Positions 25,586-38,616 of a DNA stretch of 64,000 nucleotides are shown here, piece after piece. This stretch comes from Micropterus salmoides (taxonomy: Eukaryota > Chordata > Actinopteri > Centrarchiformes > Centrarchidae). The DNA lies in contig NW_024040817.1 in the NCBI RefSeq assembly GCF_014851395.1, positions 28,925,976-28,989,975 on the forward strand, read 5' to 3'. The notes beneath the pieces were generated by a model. It worked only from the letters and a program-made list of their open reading frames with translations, did no database searches and was not told where the DNA came from. A program made the position numbers and the translations under genes. The stretch's first letter is position 1, and each line of letters opens with the position of its first letter.

Positions 25586-28500
25586 AATATATATGACAAT
25601 ATACAAAGTATATTATAGGATGAATGGAAAGCTTAAATGTTGTGCTTTTTTGTACTTATTATACAGCTGGTATAATATGGTATGTTTAATATACCCATTC
25701 CTAGATGATTTTCACAGTAGATGCTATATCTCAAAATGTACTAATATAGCCATTATTGCCATTTTCACCTCTCGTGCCTTGCTGTAACGCTATCTTTGTT
25801 TGATTATTCAAATTGAAACTAGATATCCTGGTCTGATCTGAGACTTGTTGGAATGAACGTTGATTGCAAATGCTCATACTTGCTGAAACATCAAGGGCAC
25901 AATGCTTTCTCCTTCTACATCTTTATGATTTTTTTTTCAGTTAGAGAAAACTGTCTGGGATTCTCTTCATCTCGCAACATGGCTAAAGAGATCACTATCA
26001 CGTCTAGGAGTTGAGAGCTAAGGGCAACTAAAACGCTTGGACAGTCTGAGATAACACTGAAAATGAACTGAGCTGAGCCCCACATGCAGACATCTGGCTT
26101 GGACGAGTGGATGTTGCTATGATAATATCAGGATAACACTAATCGCCCAGATTGGGATTATGATTATCACTCGCCAGCACACAAACTTCTTCCATACATC
26201 AGATTTGTTAACATGTCTGTTTCCTAGGCTGAGGTAGTCCAAGTTTGGGCCAATCAGTAACATATAAATAAATGTCTTAGCACCAACTCATTAAGCCAAT
26301 CAGTGTAATTCAGAAGAAATCTATAACAATTTAAATCTAGTCATACAACTAATTTCATCATGGGGACAAAAATCTCATTTGTAGCTTCCTAATACATTTG
26401 CATTTATATTCAGCCTGCGGCTTTCAGCAGCCATCTGTGGATCATCTCTGTGGGTCTTCTTTGTCAATCCCCCAATGTTTTCCCCACCCTACCTCCACCT
26501 CCCTCTCGTCCTTCTCATCCCTTTGTTTGCCTCCCCTCCTCTCTCTGTCCCGGGGCTGACATCACAGTCCCAGAGGAGCCCTGTGATGGTAACAAGCCCT
26601 GATTCAGCACCAAGGAGTCCCATCTATGCCCCAACCGCATCACTCTGCGATTGCCCCGCACCCCTCCAAAATAACCCCACCCCTCAGGTCTCGCAGGCTC
26701 ATGGGCTCAGACTGCTTTTACTGTGCTGAAAACAAGCTCTCCCAAGTGGGCAGGGCTCTTATTTCACCATAGGCTGTGCCTAGGACGCCTACAGTTTTAC
26801 TGTACAGTATTCCTGGGTAACATCAGGGCAACACCACAATGAAATATTCATCTAAAGCATGAATATGGAGGAGGACACTGAAGTATTACCGTCTACGTAC
26901 ATTTCACCGTCTTTTCAGACTAGATTGCTTCCCATTTTCAAGTCGGAGCATTTGGGTCTCACTTGCGGCAAAGAAATGTTAACCAAAGAGTAAAACTAAG
27001 TTAAGGGGGGCTGAGGGATGAATTTTTAAAAATGCTGCTTAAAAGCACTGTCAAAATAGGAAAGGATTCTGTACAGTTGCCAGAAAGGGCATCAACCTGG
27101 CAAACATGAAGAGAGCCCTTCACTGTGACAGGATACAAAAATAAAAACAGCAAATGAAGACAAAGAAAAGTCTTCTTACGCTCAAGCTGTAAACCGTTAT
27201 GACCCACAGTCCTACAGTACCGCATCAATTATGCTTTCTTATGACACTTTAAAAATAATTTAATTGTAAAAAAAAAATAAAAATGTAGGGTTTGGTGGTT
27301 TAATTCAGGCGCAAAATTTTATTTTAAAAATGACAAAAGAAACTTTAAAATAATGTTATTCTAATAAATTAGCACTTACCTGTTTTATCATGTAGCACTT
27401 TGGGATTTGTTTAAATATATAATATAAACAAATAGAATTTATTATTATTATTATTATTGAATTTACATGAATATACAACAATTACTAGAATAGAAGAACA
27501 GTCCAGACTACTACATTGTTTTCTTTTATGTGTTTTATTATTAGTTAAAGCAAAATTTCAGTATTTTTAAACTTGGGCCCATTTTCATCTATTTTGGTGT
27601 CGTAATGAGAAAATGTTTTGGAAGCCGTGCAGGAGATGGTTTTAGTTTATACATGAGAGAGCCAGCTGTTGATATTAGCAATTGTAGAGGCAACTGTGCC
27701 CGTCACAATTACATCCACAAAAAGGATGGTGGTGGAAACATGAGTCAGTTGGAGAGAGGAGATTGCTGTGTTGGAGTAACGTTGGGAAATACAGCCTAGC
27801 TAACAGCTCCTCTATGTATGCAACAAACTCCTCTCCCATGTTTCCACTATCGTCTTCCTGCAAGAACGAGAGAATTGTCTTTGAGCAAGACTTCTGTTTC
27901 CTGTTAAAAACAAAAGGTGTCGCTGGGAAGAGATAACAATCAATAACTGTCTTAAGGCAGAATTGTTTTATTGAGACATGACTATGATATGTCTAAACTG
28001 CTGATGAGGCAAAGCCAACACAGTGGCCTTATCCTCCATGCTGCAAGCATGCATTATTAATCCAGTAATTTCAAGCTAATACCAACCACTGGTCGATGTT
28101 CTCTCTCATGTATAAACTATTGTACTGTGACATGCACCAGGTGGTACTCTGTGGGCCAGTGCAACAAAAAGGTTTATCACTCTCAGCTCTGTCCCTGCAT
28201 GCTGTTTCAGCGGGCGTGAGTCCCATCTGTTGGGCACATCGGGGAGAAATCCCAAAACAGGACTATTGTGTGCAGACTAAAGCGACAGGCCAGCGGGAGG
28301 TCGACACCAAGGTGGAGGGGTGGGTGGGGCTGGAGGGGTAAATGCAGAGACCAAAGGATTAGCTAATGGGACAGCTTTAATGCAAACCACTGAGGGAGGG
28401 GTGCTAGCTGACATTGGGGATCTGGAACTTGACAGGGGCAATCGCTTTGACCTCAAGGGTCAGCAGGTGGGTGCAAGCACCAATAAAAGACCATAAACAT

Positions 28501-28600
28501 TAACCTGCTTATTCATAGGTCAACTTTTATTAATATTTCCACCTATACCTTGCACTATGGTCTTAAAGTTTCAAAATGAGCCAAGGCAAGCAGCACTGAG
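25586..28600. other. non-coding region
   Basis: No gene is supported. About 26400-26760 is pyrimidine-rich and relatively G+C-rich without a splice-supported frame. About 27240-27560 is strongly A+T-rich with an ATT microsatellite. Confidence 0.4.
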
Positions 28601-29690
28601 CGAGGTCTCTTCAATCAATCCTCAGTCAAGTCAAATTTATACATACCACATATTTCATGCAGTGTAAGCTAAATGAGCTTCACACACGACAAATATGAAC
28701 AAAATAAAATAGGAAATACATATTTAAATACGTATATATAAAAAAAGACACAAATTTTCATCACTTGCCCACCCACACATGGGAAAAGAGTGAAAGAGAG
28801 CGAGTGAGACAAAGAGAGAAAGAGAGAGAGAGAGAGATGGAGGCACTAACAGCCATAGGCCTGAGTCATGGGTACAGTTAGGAGACCAGTGTCTCAGGCT
28901 TTTGTAAGCAGTGAGCAGGTCAGAGAAGTATTTAGGAGACAGACCATTATTTGATTTGTCCACAATGAAATCAATTCTGCATTTAATGGGAAGCCAGTGA
29001 AGTGATCTAAATGTAATATGAGTAATAACCTTTCAGGTTTTCTTGTCCCAGTGAGTACTCTGTCTACAGCATTTGAATAATCTGGAGCCATCCTACAGTC
29101 TTTTTGGGCAGTCCAGCAAGAAGTGCATTATAGTAGTCTCGCCGAGAGGAGATGAATGCATGAACCAGTTTTTAAGCATCTGACTGAGACAGGATGGATT
29201 TAACTTGGTGGTAATATGCTGTTCTAGTTACTTGTAATATGGTGATGAATTTCCTTTTCTAGGATAACACTCGGATTTCTAATCTTATCGCTGGGTTTTA
29301 AAGACCCTGAAATCAGTTTTGAGTGGCTCTCTGGTCTCTGACCTTTAGCACCTACCACAGGGATCTTTTGGGGGAAAGGGAAAGTTTTAGGCCATCCAGT
29401 ATCTGACTTCACTCATACAGTAGACAAGGGCTGAGGTTATCATGTGAAAGTGAAATTGTGTATCATCAGCCTATGAATGGTAAGATACATTGTGCTTCAC
29501 TACAATGGAACCAAGAGGCCGCATATCTTGAATAGAAATGGGCCTAGGACTGAGCCTTGTGGGACCCCACAACAGATGTTAAAATTACCAGTTTTAAAGT
29601 TAACGGGAGACACAGAGAATGTCCTGCCTATTAGGTGGGAAGAGAGCCAGTTAATGACATGGATAGGATAGGCTGAATTGACCTTGTTGG
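28601..29690 (-). repeat. long dispersed repeat, unclassified
   Basis: Text such as AGCCAGTGAAGTG, TGTATCATCAGCCTATGAATGG and CTTGTGGGACCCCACAAC recurs in many fish genomes in this order, as far as I recall, inside a common LINE-related repeat. No frame is intact. Orientation and class are uncertain. It contains a short GA tract near 28810-28836. Confidence 0.4.
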
Positions 29691-29725
29691 GTTTAGCAGT
29701 TTGTCAATAATGGACAATAGAAATG

Positions 29726-30265
29726 TCACGACCCCCCTACCGTGACACCTGCTGTGACATCTGGTTTGTGTGTGATTGTGCTTTGGAGTTATTTTGACCT
29801 TCGGTGTGAATGGAGTAATGCCTGTTGTGTTTTGGTTTTGTCTGTCTATTTGTTCCTTCCCTCTTTTCCTCTCCTCCTCTTGTCTTCCTTTTCTCTCAGT
29901 CGCCCCTGCAGTGGCTCGGGGGCGTGACTGAGCCCTGGGTTGGGGGCCAGTCTTCACCTGCTTCCAATGTCACACCTGCTGATCATTGCTCAAGCCTACT
30001 ACTTAAGGAGAGATCCAGTCCTCGCTGGATTTTTAAGTCATCTCTGTACGTCTAGCCAACGTACCCTACCTGCCTAGAGCCTTAGAAAGGAACTAGTTAA
30101 TTTTGGATCACTGTTTGTTTTCCAACCGACCTAACTCACATTTCTCTCTGCTCCCAGCCTGCCAGAGGTCCTGGAACTCTCAAACCTGGGATCTCAGTCT
30201 GTCTCTGCCAGTCACGCCCGACAACCAGCTCGAACCCCGGACCTCGGCCCACAGCCCAGTTCCTT
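29726..30265 (+). mobile_element. possible solo LTR
   Basis: Begins TGTCACGACCCCCC, like the TGTCACG start of several fish Gypsy-type LTRs. It has a TATA-like TACTTAAGGAG at about 29998, followed by a pyrimidine/CpG-richer stretch. No flanking internal region or target duplication was found, and the right boundary is a guess. Confidence 0.35.
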
Positions 30266-31338
30266 GTCTATATCTAATCAGTGTGAAAATATTGTATGCA
30301 AATGTTATTTAATTAGTCAAATATACTCTTTTCAAATATATTCATTATAAATAATACAATCAATGAACACTATGTCTCTATCTTTTTCATACGCCCTTTT
30401 TATGTGGCCTACTACTTGTTTTCTTGGCTCTGGTGTGAGGGCTATAGCATACAGTGGAGTGTTTATATTGAATATACATGATGTGAATGTTATGTTATGT
30501 TGTTACATAAGATATAAGTAATAAAACCAAAAAGAAAAAGTAGTATACATCAAAGGTGTAGCAGGTATAGCAATTCAGTTGCATATGTTAATTAGCAGCC
30601 CAAATAGCCTATATATACTGCATTCTTCACAATAAAGATGATCAAGACTAAACTTAAAGTTGCACCAAACAATATATTTCATGTTAACAATGGTTGAAAT
30701 GACTAATTGATTAAAATGGTGTCACTTGCAGTGACGAATTCACAGATACTTCACCAAACTCCACAGTTCCCTTCAGGTTTGTAGTTTTTTAAGCTTCCTT
30801 TTCTTTTTTTTTGTTTTCCTCCCCGCAAGCACTGGTTTCCAGCTGTAGAGTCCATCTCAATGACACTTTTCAAATACAGTCTGACTCTGAGAACATGGCC
30901 TAACTAATACAGGTAGAGAAAGTTGATCAGTTGGACTTTTTTGTTCTAAAAACCCAGCGTAAGGAGCCATATAAAAGGCATTTTTCTTTATCATATCACA
31001 TCTACTGGATACACCCAGTTATCTTGGAGATGGTCATGTTTAGGGAGACCAATGCCATAGTCCAGGTCCATTCCTTTTCTTTTTCGATTCTTCTTTCATC
31101 ACACAATCCTTTTATACTTGTTTTGATATATCTGAGAAAAACAACAAGATCGAGGATAAGAATGAATATTATTTGACAGGGCACAGATGTTGCCTAAAAT
31201 TTCCATTGTTTTTTGCTATCCACTTTTGCAAAGAACCCAAGTGCTCCTCTCTGAGTTAACAACACAACATATTTCTACAGTAGCCTACATCCAGCACTTG
31301 AGGATACATCACACACAGTACACACATGAAGAGCAAAT
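30266..31338. other. non-coding region
   Basis: A+T-rich. No exon or recognisable element. Confidence 0.4.
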
Positions 31339-31362
31339 GGGGGGGGGGGGGGGGGGGGGGGG
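31339..31362. repeat. poly-G run
   Basis: 24 consecutive G on the + strand. It could form a G-quadruplex, and the exact length is error-prone in any assembly. Confidence 0.9.
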
Positions 31363-32588
31363 CAGGGATGCTGAAACCACTTCTAGACAGCCTGCAGCTG
31401 AGTTGGTGATTATGTAACACACAGTTACATAAATGTTATCACTACATTTAAACATGACTGCCTTATAGATTTAGCGTCATGGTAACAGAGGACATACTGT
31501 ATCGTCTTGCATGCAATATTTACAAAAAGGGCTTTTTTTGTGTTCCTTGTGAGTCAGTTGTTAGATTACTCAGAGGGTTAAATTCTCAACAGGATCTTAT
31601 CAGCGTTCATCCCAAGCAGCAATATCCCTGTTTTTCTTTATCTACGCTTCCACTACTTACACCTCAATGAGATAGGCTACTGAATGTGTAATTGCTGTGT
31701 TCTGGCTACCTGCACATGTAACAGCCTCCTCTCTGCATGCCCCAGAGACAAACATTACGCCTGCCAGGCTTCCTATCTGGACAATTACAGCACAAACCGA
31801 TAGAGGCGCAGCCTGGAAACATGGAGGACTCCTGGCACCCCGTTTCCCTGATCTGCTCACTATTGGATCCCACTGCCTCTGTGGACGAGGGGGGGGGCGC
31901 ACCGTGTTTGTGTGGACTAAAAATGGGTCAGGCTTCCAGCTCCAGCCACAGCACACACAAGCGTGGATGAGCGCTTCTGAAAAGGAGGGTCTCGCTCTTT
32001 CAGCGTCTAAGGAGGAATGCTTCCTGTGGATCAGCTGCTGGTGTGTGTGTATGACACAGTGGCAGCCCAGTAGGAGATGCATCGATTAATAATAACCCCC
32101 CCTTGTTTCCCATCATGCAACCACTTGTCCTATTTTTTTAGCACTAAGCTTTGAAATCTCCATGCAGTTAACCCCGTGCACCGCTCGTAGGACAGCATCC
32201 GTCCTTAGCGTGAAAATGTTTTCAATACTTGCACAGTGCAGGAATAAGTCAGAGCTAAACGTCTTGTAAACATATAAACTAGACCTTAATATTTGAACAA
32301 AAAAACTATGAGCAAGCACATTTTACTCCCTGGTGATCAAATTGAACCATGAATCATTTCTGCCACGCCATCATTGGAAAAGTGGGGCATTGAAAAATGT
32401 TTGGTCTTTGTTGTTGAAAACTCATCGAAAAATGCAAATGAGTAAGCAAATTTTCTTAAATCAAAGCAATGACCTGGATACCAAAACTGACTTTTTAATC
32501 AACAACACAAACACACACAAAAACAAAGTCTAAAACCTTCCTCCCCCAGACACAGCTGATATTTTACCAAGACCTAAATCCTCTTCCA
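31363..32588. other. non-coding region
   Basis: Overlapping open frames of 130 and 141 codons on opposite strands (31657-32089) have no domains or splice context. About 31690-32060 is G+C-richer and may be a conserved or transcribed non-coding segment. Confidence 0.35.
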
Positions 32589-32610
32589 CGCACACACACA
32601 CACACACACA
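32589..32610. repeat. (CA)n microsatellite
   Basis: About eleven CA units. Confidence 0.9.
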
Positions 32611-32911
32611 TCTGCAAATTTTGGCTGGTGCTGCTACTGGACTGTGCCTCCGCCTGCCCTCCCCATCTCTCTGTCTCCGTCTCTCATTCGCCCGTCTTTG
32701 TCCTGTGAAGCACCACAGATCCAGTTAGTGGGGGAGACTGATGCTGGCAGGCCGTGAACACCATCTGCTCCTCTTGACTAAGACAGAGCTACTCGACCAC
32801 ACTGAACCGACTGGGACTGAGCACACAGGCTCCTACTGATGGGTGAAAAACACTATGATGACTAAGATAACTATATGAAAGAGGATGGACAGAAAATGAA
32901 TCGTTCCTGAT

Positions 32912-33060
32912 TAAGGGAATAGTTTGGCATTTTCAGAAATACTTGCTTTCTTGCCGAGAGTCTTGTATCTGTACAGTTAACAGGATGCTACAGCCAGGAG
33001 ACAGTTAGCCTAGCTTAGCATAAAGATTAGAAAAAGGGGGAAACATCTGTTTAAACAAAC
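32912..33060 (+). repeat. dispersed teleost repeat fragment
   Basis: AAGGGAATAGTTTGGCATTT, then TTGCTTTCTTGCCGAGAG, then GTTAGCCTAGCTTAGCATAAAG, in that order, matches a very common non-coding repeat of percomorph genomes that I recall. No coding capacity. Confidence 0.6.
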
Positions 33061-33260
33061 AATTAAATATGGCCAGTGAAGGTGGTCAGACTATGAGTGA
33101 TGTCAGTGAATGACTGGTGGGGGGCTCCAACGGACGTGTAAGATACTTTTCAGTTATAATCATAAGCCTGCGATGACAATGAAATTTAACTGAAATCTCT
33201 CAAAAAGCAGCTTTAATTGCATAAACGATTTTCCTTAAATTATGATTATCTGCGCACTCA

Positions 33261-33306
33261 CCATCCATCCATCCATCCATCGTCAACTGTTTATCCTGTG
33301 TACAGG
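33261..33306 (-). mobile_element. L2-type 3' tail, severely 5' truncated
   Basis: On the minus strand this reads CCTGTACACAGGATAA, then a CAGTTGACGATGG block and GATG units. It is the same terminus as at 56252-56301 with the same (GATG)n ending. Only the last 46 bases of the element are present. Confidence 0.65.
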
Positions 33307-33416
33307 CACCTAAAATCATAATTATATGGACATTCTATCATTATAACTCTTGTAACTGAAAATGTGTTAATGTGTGAGGTTCACCCTAAAACCTCTTATT
33401 GTGAAGGGGATGGCTG

Positions 33417-34220
33417 AGTGCAGTCTAAGGTGTGGACCCAAATGCAGACTATACGCAAAGGTGCAGTTCAGAAGATTTATTAACTCAAAAACCAAACTGA
33501 AACAAGCTTACGTGAAAGTGCAAGGCAAAGTCCAAAACTGAGGTAACCCAACAAAGAACAAAGTAGTATCCACAAGGTAAATCCAAGAACACGGGGAACA
33601 AGACACGGCTGAACACTCAACACAAGACTAAGGACGTCACAAAGACTAACAGCACTAAAGGCTTAAGTACACAGGCAAACGAGCAGGAAGGGAAGCAGAG
33701 CTGAAACATGGGAATATGGGAACACACAAGGACAGAGTTACCAAAGAAAAACAGAAAACAGGGAACAACAGCATGACAGAACAAAACCAGGGCAGGGAAC
33801 ACAGACAGGACCAAACAGGAAACAAGACTACACAAACAAGGAGACATAGGACTAAGGGCTACGACACAGATACAAGGAGAGAACAGACAGGGCACAGTGA
33901 TCAGGGGTAGCAGGTAGAAAACTAACAACCAAACAGAAAGACAGAGGATAGGATGAAACAAGACCAAAATAATAACAAACACCGAAGTACACAGACCAGG
34001 AATAACACAAGGACCTGAACTAAGGCACAGGACTAAGAACTAAGGCACATTACTAAGAAGTAAGATAAGAGACAAGACAGATACTAAGTAAACTTAAATA
34101 TGCGAAAGAACAAAAGACTAAACTTTACAAGATCAAATAAAGCATACAGAATCCAAAACCAAACCCATGAAAATAGACTAAACAGGAAAATACATGAACA
34201 CAAAACCACATTCCTAACAC
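33417..34220 (-). mobile_element. possible solo LTR or non-autonomous element
   Basis: Read on the minus strand it begins TGTTAGGAATGTGG at about 34220. It is pyrimidine-rich, has a TATA-like TACTTAAGCC near 33661-33670 and an AATAAA-type signal near 33477, followed by a short terminal stretch, which is the order expected of an LTR. The 121-codon minus-strand frame inside is a low-complexity artefact. Ends and class are uncertain. Confidence 0.4.
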
Positions 34221-36716
34221 TTATAATTTAATTTAATCTAATCTATCCAATAAAAAATGGCTAAAATAGCTTAGTCGATTTTCAGAATCGTTGTCTGTTA
34301 ACTAATCAATTAACTGACTAATTGTTTCAACTCTGATTGGAACTACGTAAACGCTGGATCTACACAACAGCACTCTCACATTGTTGACAGTAACAACTGC
34401 AGGACCTGCACAGCGGCCTCTGCATTCAAAGGCACCTTGCCCCTTATCTGTGTGAGTGTGCTGCTCTTTCAGCTCTCCCACCAAGACCCTAAGGACTTGC
34501 ACCAGTTACTTTTGGGGAATGAGTGATGTGACTAATTGTGTTTCCCCTAAGCCCCCATTCACACTGCGTTTTGTTTTAAAACAGAGACCTTTTGCTACGT
34601 TCACACCTCCTGTCCAGACCAAAACGGTGAAAACGAAGACCTAAAACGGAGAAGGTTGAAAACGCTGCCGACCCCGTTTTTTGTTGTAAAAAGGGTTGTT
34701 TTAGTGCGGACGGGCAAAAATGAAGGACTGGTGTAGATAAGACAGTGAAAGACAGTGAAACCATGCAGCCCTGTTGGTGACTTTGCAATTGTAAAGTGTG
34801 AAACTAAATCAGAGTGTCTGCTACTATGTGATCCACCCAGCCAGAGCTTCAGTCAGTGACCTGATGGAGAGGAGAGGATGTCGTCCATCCACCAATGTGC
34901 AGAATGGGCTGATTTCTCTCTCTCTCTCTCTTCAAGGAAACATCCCACTGAAAGTGTCTTCAACAAAAATCAGTAGCCTTAATCACAAGATGAAATGACA
35001 TCCACATGGCAACAGTAAAAATAGATCTAACTGTGTTGTCCTGTGGTTACAAATATATTCAGCACAGCATCACTCTGACTGAACAAACACTGATCTGCTC
35101 CTCCTGTCGTCAAAATAATGTTACGCTAAAAATAGCCTGAAATCAAATAGTCTGGGTTGGGTCGATTGAAGCTGAATTCAGTCCAAGCATTGGCATTTAC
35201 ATAATGCCCGGGAGTTTTTTCAGAGAGCTGTGGAAATTGTGGAGCAGGAGCCAGAAAGATTCCTAGATATCACTTAAAATCTACTGATGAGCCCTAAATT
35301 GGATCAGAATATAAATAAATTAAGAAGAGGGCAGCAGCACACAAAGTACTTTAACTTCTTAGAAAGATGAACAACAGCTTTCTGGAAACAAAACAGCAAC
35401 ACACAGGGCTGACTCCTGCTTATGACAAACTGTTCGTCAGAATATAGACAAATAAAGGAAAGACATGATAGCAGGGATAAGAATAACAAAAAACAAAAAG
35501 TAATTCCTTTCCTGAAGCAAGTAGATTTCTTTTTTCTTGCTGCTACAAATGCTGCAGTACAACCCTTAAATCATGCACCAGTTGTTATTGCTAATTCAGC
35601 TTTGTTATCTTACACAGTAAAGGCTGCGTGTGCTGGACCCAATGACATGTATCAGCAGAAAAGGAACAGTGGGCTGCAGAAGATTCCTGTACAGCAATTT
35701 GATTTCAGGCTTTCTGCTGTCTGCATGTCTGAGTAAACACTGTGCCAGTAATGGAGGCTCAAACAGTGAGCACACAACAGCATGTCATCATTTCCTTAAA
35801 TAAAACATATGTTCCAGCGTCACCCACATTTATGTCACCATGGGCATACAGGAATTGTATGCATTTCAGTGTAAGAACATTACATTTTCCTTATTGACGC
35901 CTCCATCCACCACCCTGTAGGCCCTGAATCAAAAAATATTGGAATATTTATAGTGGAAAGATCTCAAATATCAGATCTATCAAAATATGCATTTTCAGTT
36001 CCAGATTTAAAAGACAGGGCAGATGCAATGGTGACATGATTTTATGAGTACATGTGGAAGCATGGTAATTAGGAGTGCCATTTTTATTTGTATTTTATGC
36101 TGCTTATGCTGCATTCCCTGTCTTATGATGATGTCTACTCTTCTCACCCTGAAATGACGTTGAAGTTGGACCCACTGCCATGTTACAGGTCCTCTAGACA
36201 ATGTTTTAAGATATATGGGCTACACAAATAAGTTTGTGTCTGCCATGGTTTTGTCAACAAAAACGTTTAATTGGTCTCCTACTTTCCTGAAAAGTCCATG
36301 TAAAATGCATGACGACGGGCATCAAAACAAATCACAAAATCATGGATTTAAGGTGAGCACAGAGAAAGGTTCCACTTTCAGCTGCATACATTCTGCACAG
36401 TGAGGCTCAAACGTCAAAGTGAAGTAGGCTAACACATTTTCTGAACAGAATTTAAAACTAATACAACCTAAATGTCAAAAATAAACTCCAAACTCCATTA
36501 GACTAACGTTATATTAGGCACTGAGTAGAGGGATGACTACAACCGCTGTAACAGGGAACAATCACATTAAACACTGCCATACTATGTGTTTTTTCCTACA
36601 AACTGATTGCTGCCGCGCCCTGTTTGCCTCCATTGTAATAATAAACACGATTAATCAAATTTGAGCCGTGGAATCGTTGAGGCTCATTGTCTAAACGTCA
36701 AATCACACACAAAAAA
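34221..36716. other. non-coding region upstream of stmn1
   Basis: No exon is supported. Contains a short TC tract at about 34914-34932. Some stretches (35320-35740) may be old repeats. Confidence 0.4.
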
Positions 36717-36765
36717 ACTACAATTCCCGGAAGCACCTAGGAGTGGGGAGCCAACCAATGATTGG
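36717..36765 (+). promoter_or_regulatory. stmn1: stmn1 promoter-like element (ZNF143/ETS composite and CCAAT palindrome)
   Basis: ACTACAATTCCCGGAAG (36717-36733) matches the known ZNF143/THAP11 core ACTACAATTCCC overlapped by an ETS-type CCGGAAG. Twenty-two bases on, CCAATGATTGG (36755-36765) is a perfect palindrome of two CCAAT boxes on opposite strands. The position just ahead of a CpG-richer stretch and the putative first exon of stmn1 suggests a TATA-less promoter. Confidence 0.5.
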
Positions 36766-36784
36766 CAGCAGACGGCGTGACGGC

Positions 36785-36884
36785 ACTCGCTTTGGTCCAT
36801 TTATGTGCACGCGCGACACGCTCGCGCAGAAGGCTCGTGGTGACTTCTGTGAGAGAGGAGCACAGCGTCTGCGGCTTGTTGAAG
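36785..36884 (+). other. stmn1: putative non-coding first exon of stmn1
   Basis: A CpG-rich segment ending TTGTTGAAG before the donor GTGGGTGTG, downstream of the promoter-like motifs. Vertebrate stathmin genes have a non-coding first exon, and exon 2 here starts at a splice acceptor, so such an exon must exist. The 5' end is approximate and other donors are possible. Confidence 0.4.
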
Positions 36885-38572
36885 GTGGGTGTGACTGACA
36901 GCATCTTTTTACCGAAGAGGTCCACAGGAATTACATTTGTGGCTGAATTAAACGCCATGTGAAGAGACGCATGCGAGACAAGTTTAATTGTTTTTTTTTT
37001 ATGGGTTCGGTGTTTTTGCATAGCAACGTTAGAATTTTCTTCTGTGAATGGTGTCACTTGAGTCAGAGTAATAGCATGTGAGCCAACAAACATTATGACC
37101 CGACAGGTTTTCGTTAGACATTTTCGACCTCGTTCGGCATTTCATTCGTTTGTGACTTATTTCAACGGCAGAACGAGACTGAGGCGGCTGTTGCTGCTCT
37201 TTGTGGCGTGTGGTTGGCGGGTTAGCCTTTTGTATGGTGGGAGACACTGGCACCGTTGGCAGAGACAGACGAGGGTAGACTTCGATTACTTATTTAATGT
37301 CTGTGAATTTGTGGGGCGCAGACACACTTTGTCCTTTTTGTGTCATCCCTCATCGACGCCAACATGTGAGCAAAACTTAATTCTTGGACATTTTCGGTGG
37401 TGATAAAAAACCTGCCGCCCGCTCGCCTTTGTTTGCAGCTGCTCGTCACGTTGCCGTCAAAGGCGCCTTTGTTTAATGCTGCTCGCTTTATGCTCGAGCT
37501 AACTAACGACACCACAAAGCTCCCTGAAAACTGAATCTAAATGAAGGCGATAGTTTGGCGTTGTCAGCGAGGACATTGTTAAGGGGGAACACGGGCAGCA
37601 GTTCACTGAACGCCAACTGTGGGTGCACATTTGGCAAGGTGTGGGCATTCACCAAACCCTTATTATTTTAACTAAGTCAAATTGAATTTCTGTTTTTTGG
37701 CACTGCATGGAAAGCAGACACTACACAAATGCCACGTTTAGCTAGTTGGTAGCATTTATGAAATCTTAAGGGAGGGGTCTTTCACTCATCAACCCCATCT
37801 GATTTTTCTTGCTGGTGGTTTATGACTCGCAGTATACATTTGACCACAGGACATGGCAGCTGTTGTCAGTGCCTCAACGATTCTTCAGATGCATGTCGAT
37901 TACACATTATCAAATGATGCTGACACCGCGTTTGCATGTTTCTGTCTGCATGTTTCCCACCCCCGCTTGCGGCTCCAACACATGGTGCAAGGAACAGGTG
38001 CTCCCCGATGACCATTGTCTGCCGGAGACGCACGTTGCTCACTAATCTCATTTGGGATGGTGCATATTGGCTGTTTAGTAGGCCGAGTCCAGGCCTGTCT
38101 GCACCTGGGAGGGCCTGCCGTGCCCACCCTGATCACAGCCTTTTGTTTCAGCATATTGAGGCTTGTGTCGTTCATTAACAATCAGCCCAGCGGTAGGTAG
38201 GCTTTCAAACGACTTCCCCGTCCCTCTTGTCTGATGAAGCGGTTCAAGCGCTCGCTGATGGCTCGGGATGGCATTGCTGCCACAAGTTCAAAGAAACAAT
38301 GGTGTGTGTCTAACATGCAGTCACTGAATGCCAGTGCCGTTTTGTGTGGATTGATGGGCGGTGGTTGCTTGCAGTGCCGAAGACGGCCATGAGGTGTTGC
38401 CACTGTGCCTTGGTTTTTATCTTGGCTCATTTAGAGGGAGATGGTTGCATTGGAAAATACTATAAAACATCCGCTAGAGGTCACTAATTAGAGCCATCTG
38501 CTGATGGGAATTTATCAGCGACACTGAGTCACAATCACATTAATCTGACCTTTTCTTATATTTCCCCTTCAG
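36885..38572 (+). other. stmn1: stmn1 intron 1 (inferred)
   Basis: About 1.7 kb between the putative first exon and the acceptor TTTCCCCTTCAG (ending at 38572). The first half is notably CpG-rich. Several short open frames in it have no family signature. Confidence 0.4.
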
Positions 38573-38600
38573 GTAAATTGACCTGCAGTGCACTCTTAAA
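38573..38600 (+). other. stmn1: stmn1 5' UTR part of exon 2
   Basis: Lies between the acceptor at 38571-38572 and the ATG at 38601. The context AAAATGG has a G at +4 and an A at -3. Confidence 0.6.
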
Positions 38601-38616
38601 ATGGCAGCCTCTGAAG
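38601..38616 (+). CDS. stmn1: stmn1 coding exon 1 (micro-exon part)
   Basis: ATGGCAGCCTCTGAAG encodes MAASE and the first base of Asp6, before donor GTGAAT. It carries one more codon than the human start. Confidence 0.9.

Noticed and set aside
28448..28462. TGACCTCAAGGGTCA, an everted nuclear-receptor half-site pair
   Set aside because: A match this short is expected by chance in 64 kb, and there is no supporting context.
31657..32089. Overlapping frames of 130 and 141 codons on opposite strands
   Set aside because: Neither shows conserved motifs. The overlap arises from a G+C-richer stretch with few stops.
33617..33982. 121-codon minus-strand frame rich in Leu, Val, Cys and Phe, looking like a membrane protein
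   Set aside because: It is a translation of low-complexity, A- and CA-rich sequence inside an LTR-like block. No start context, splice sites or family motif.
36762..37403. Open frames overlapping the stmn1 first exon and intron 1 on both strands
   Set aside because: CpG-rich DNA has few stops by chance. None shows conservation or links to the known stathmin coding exons.
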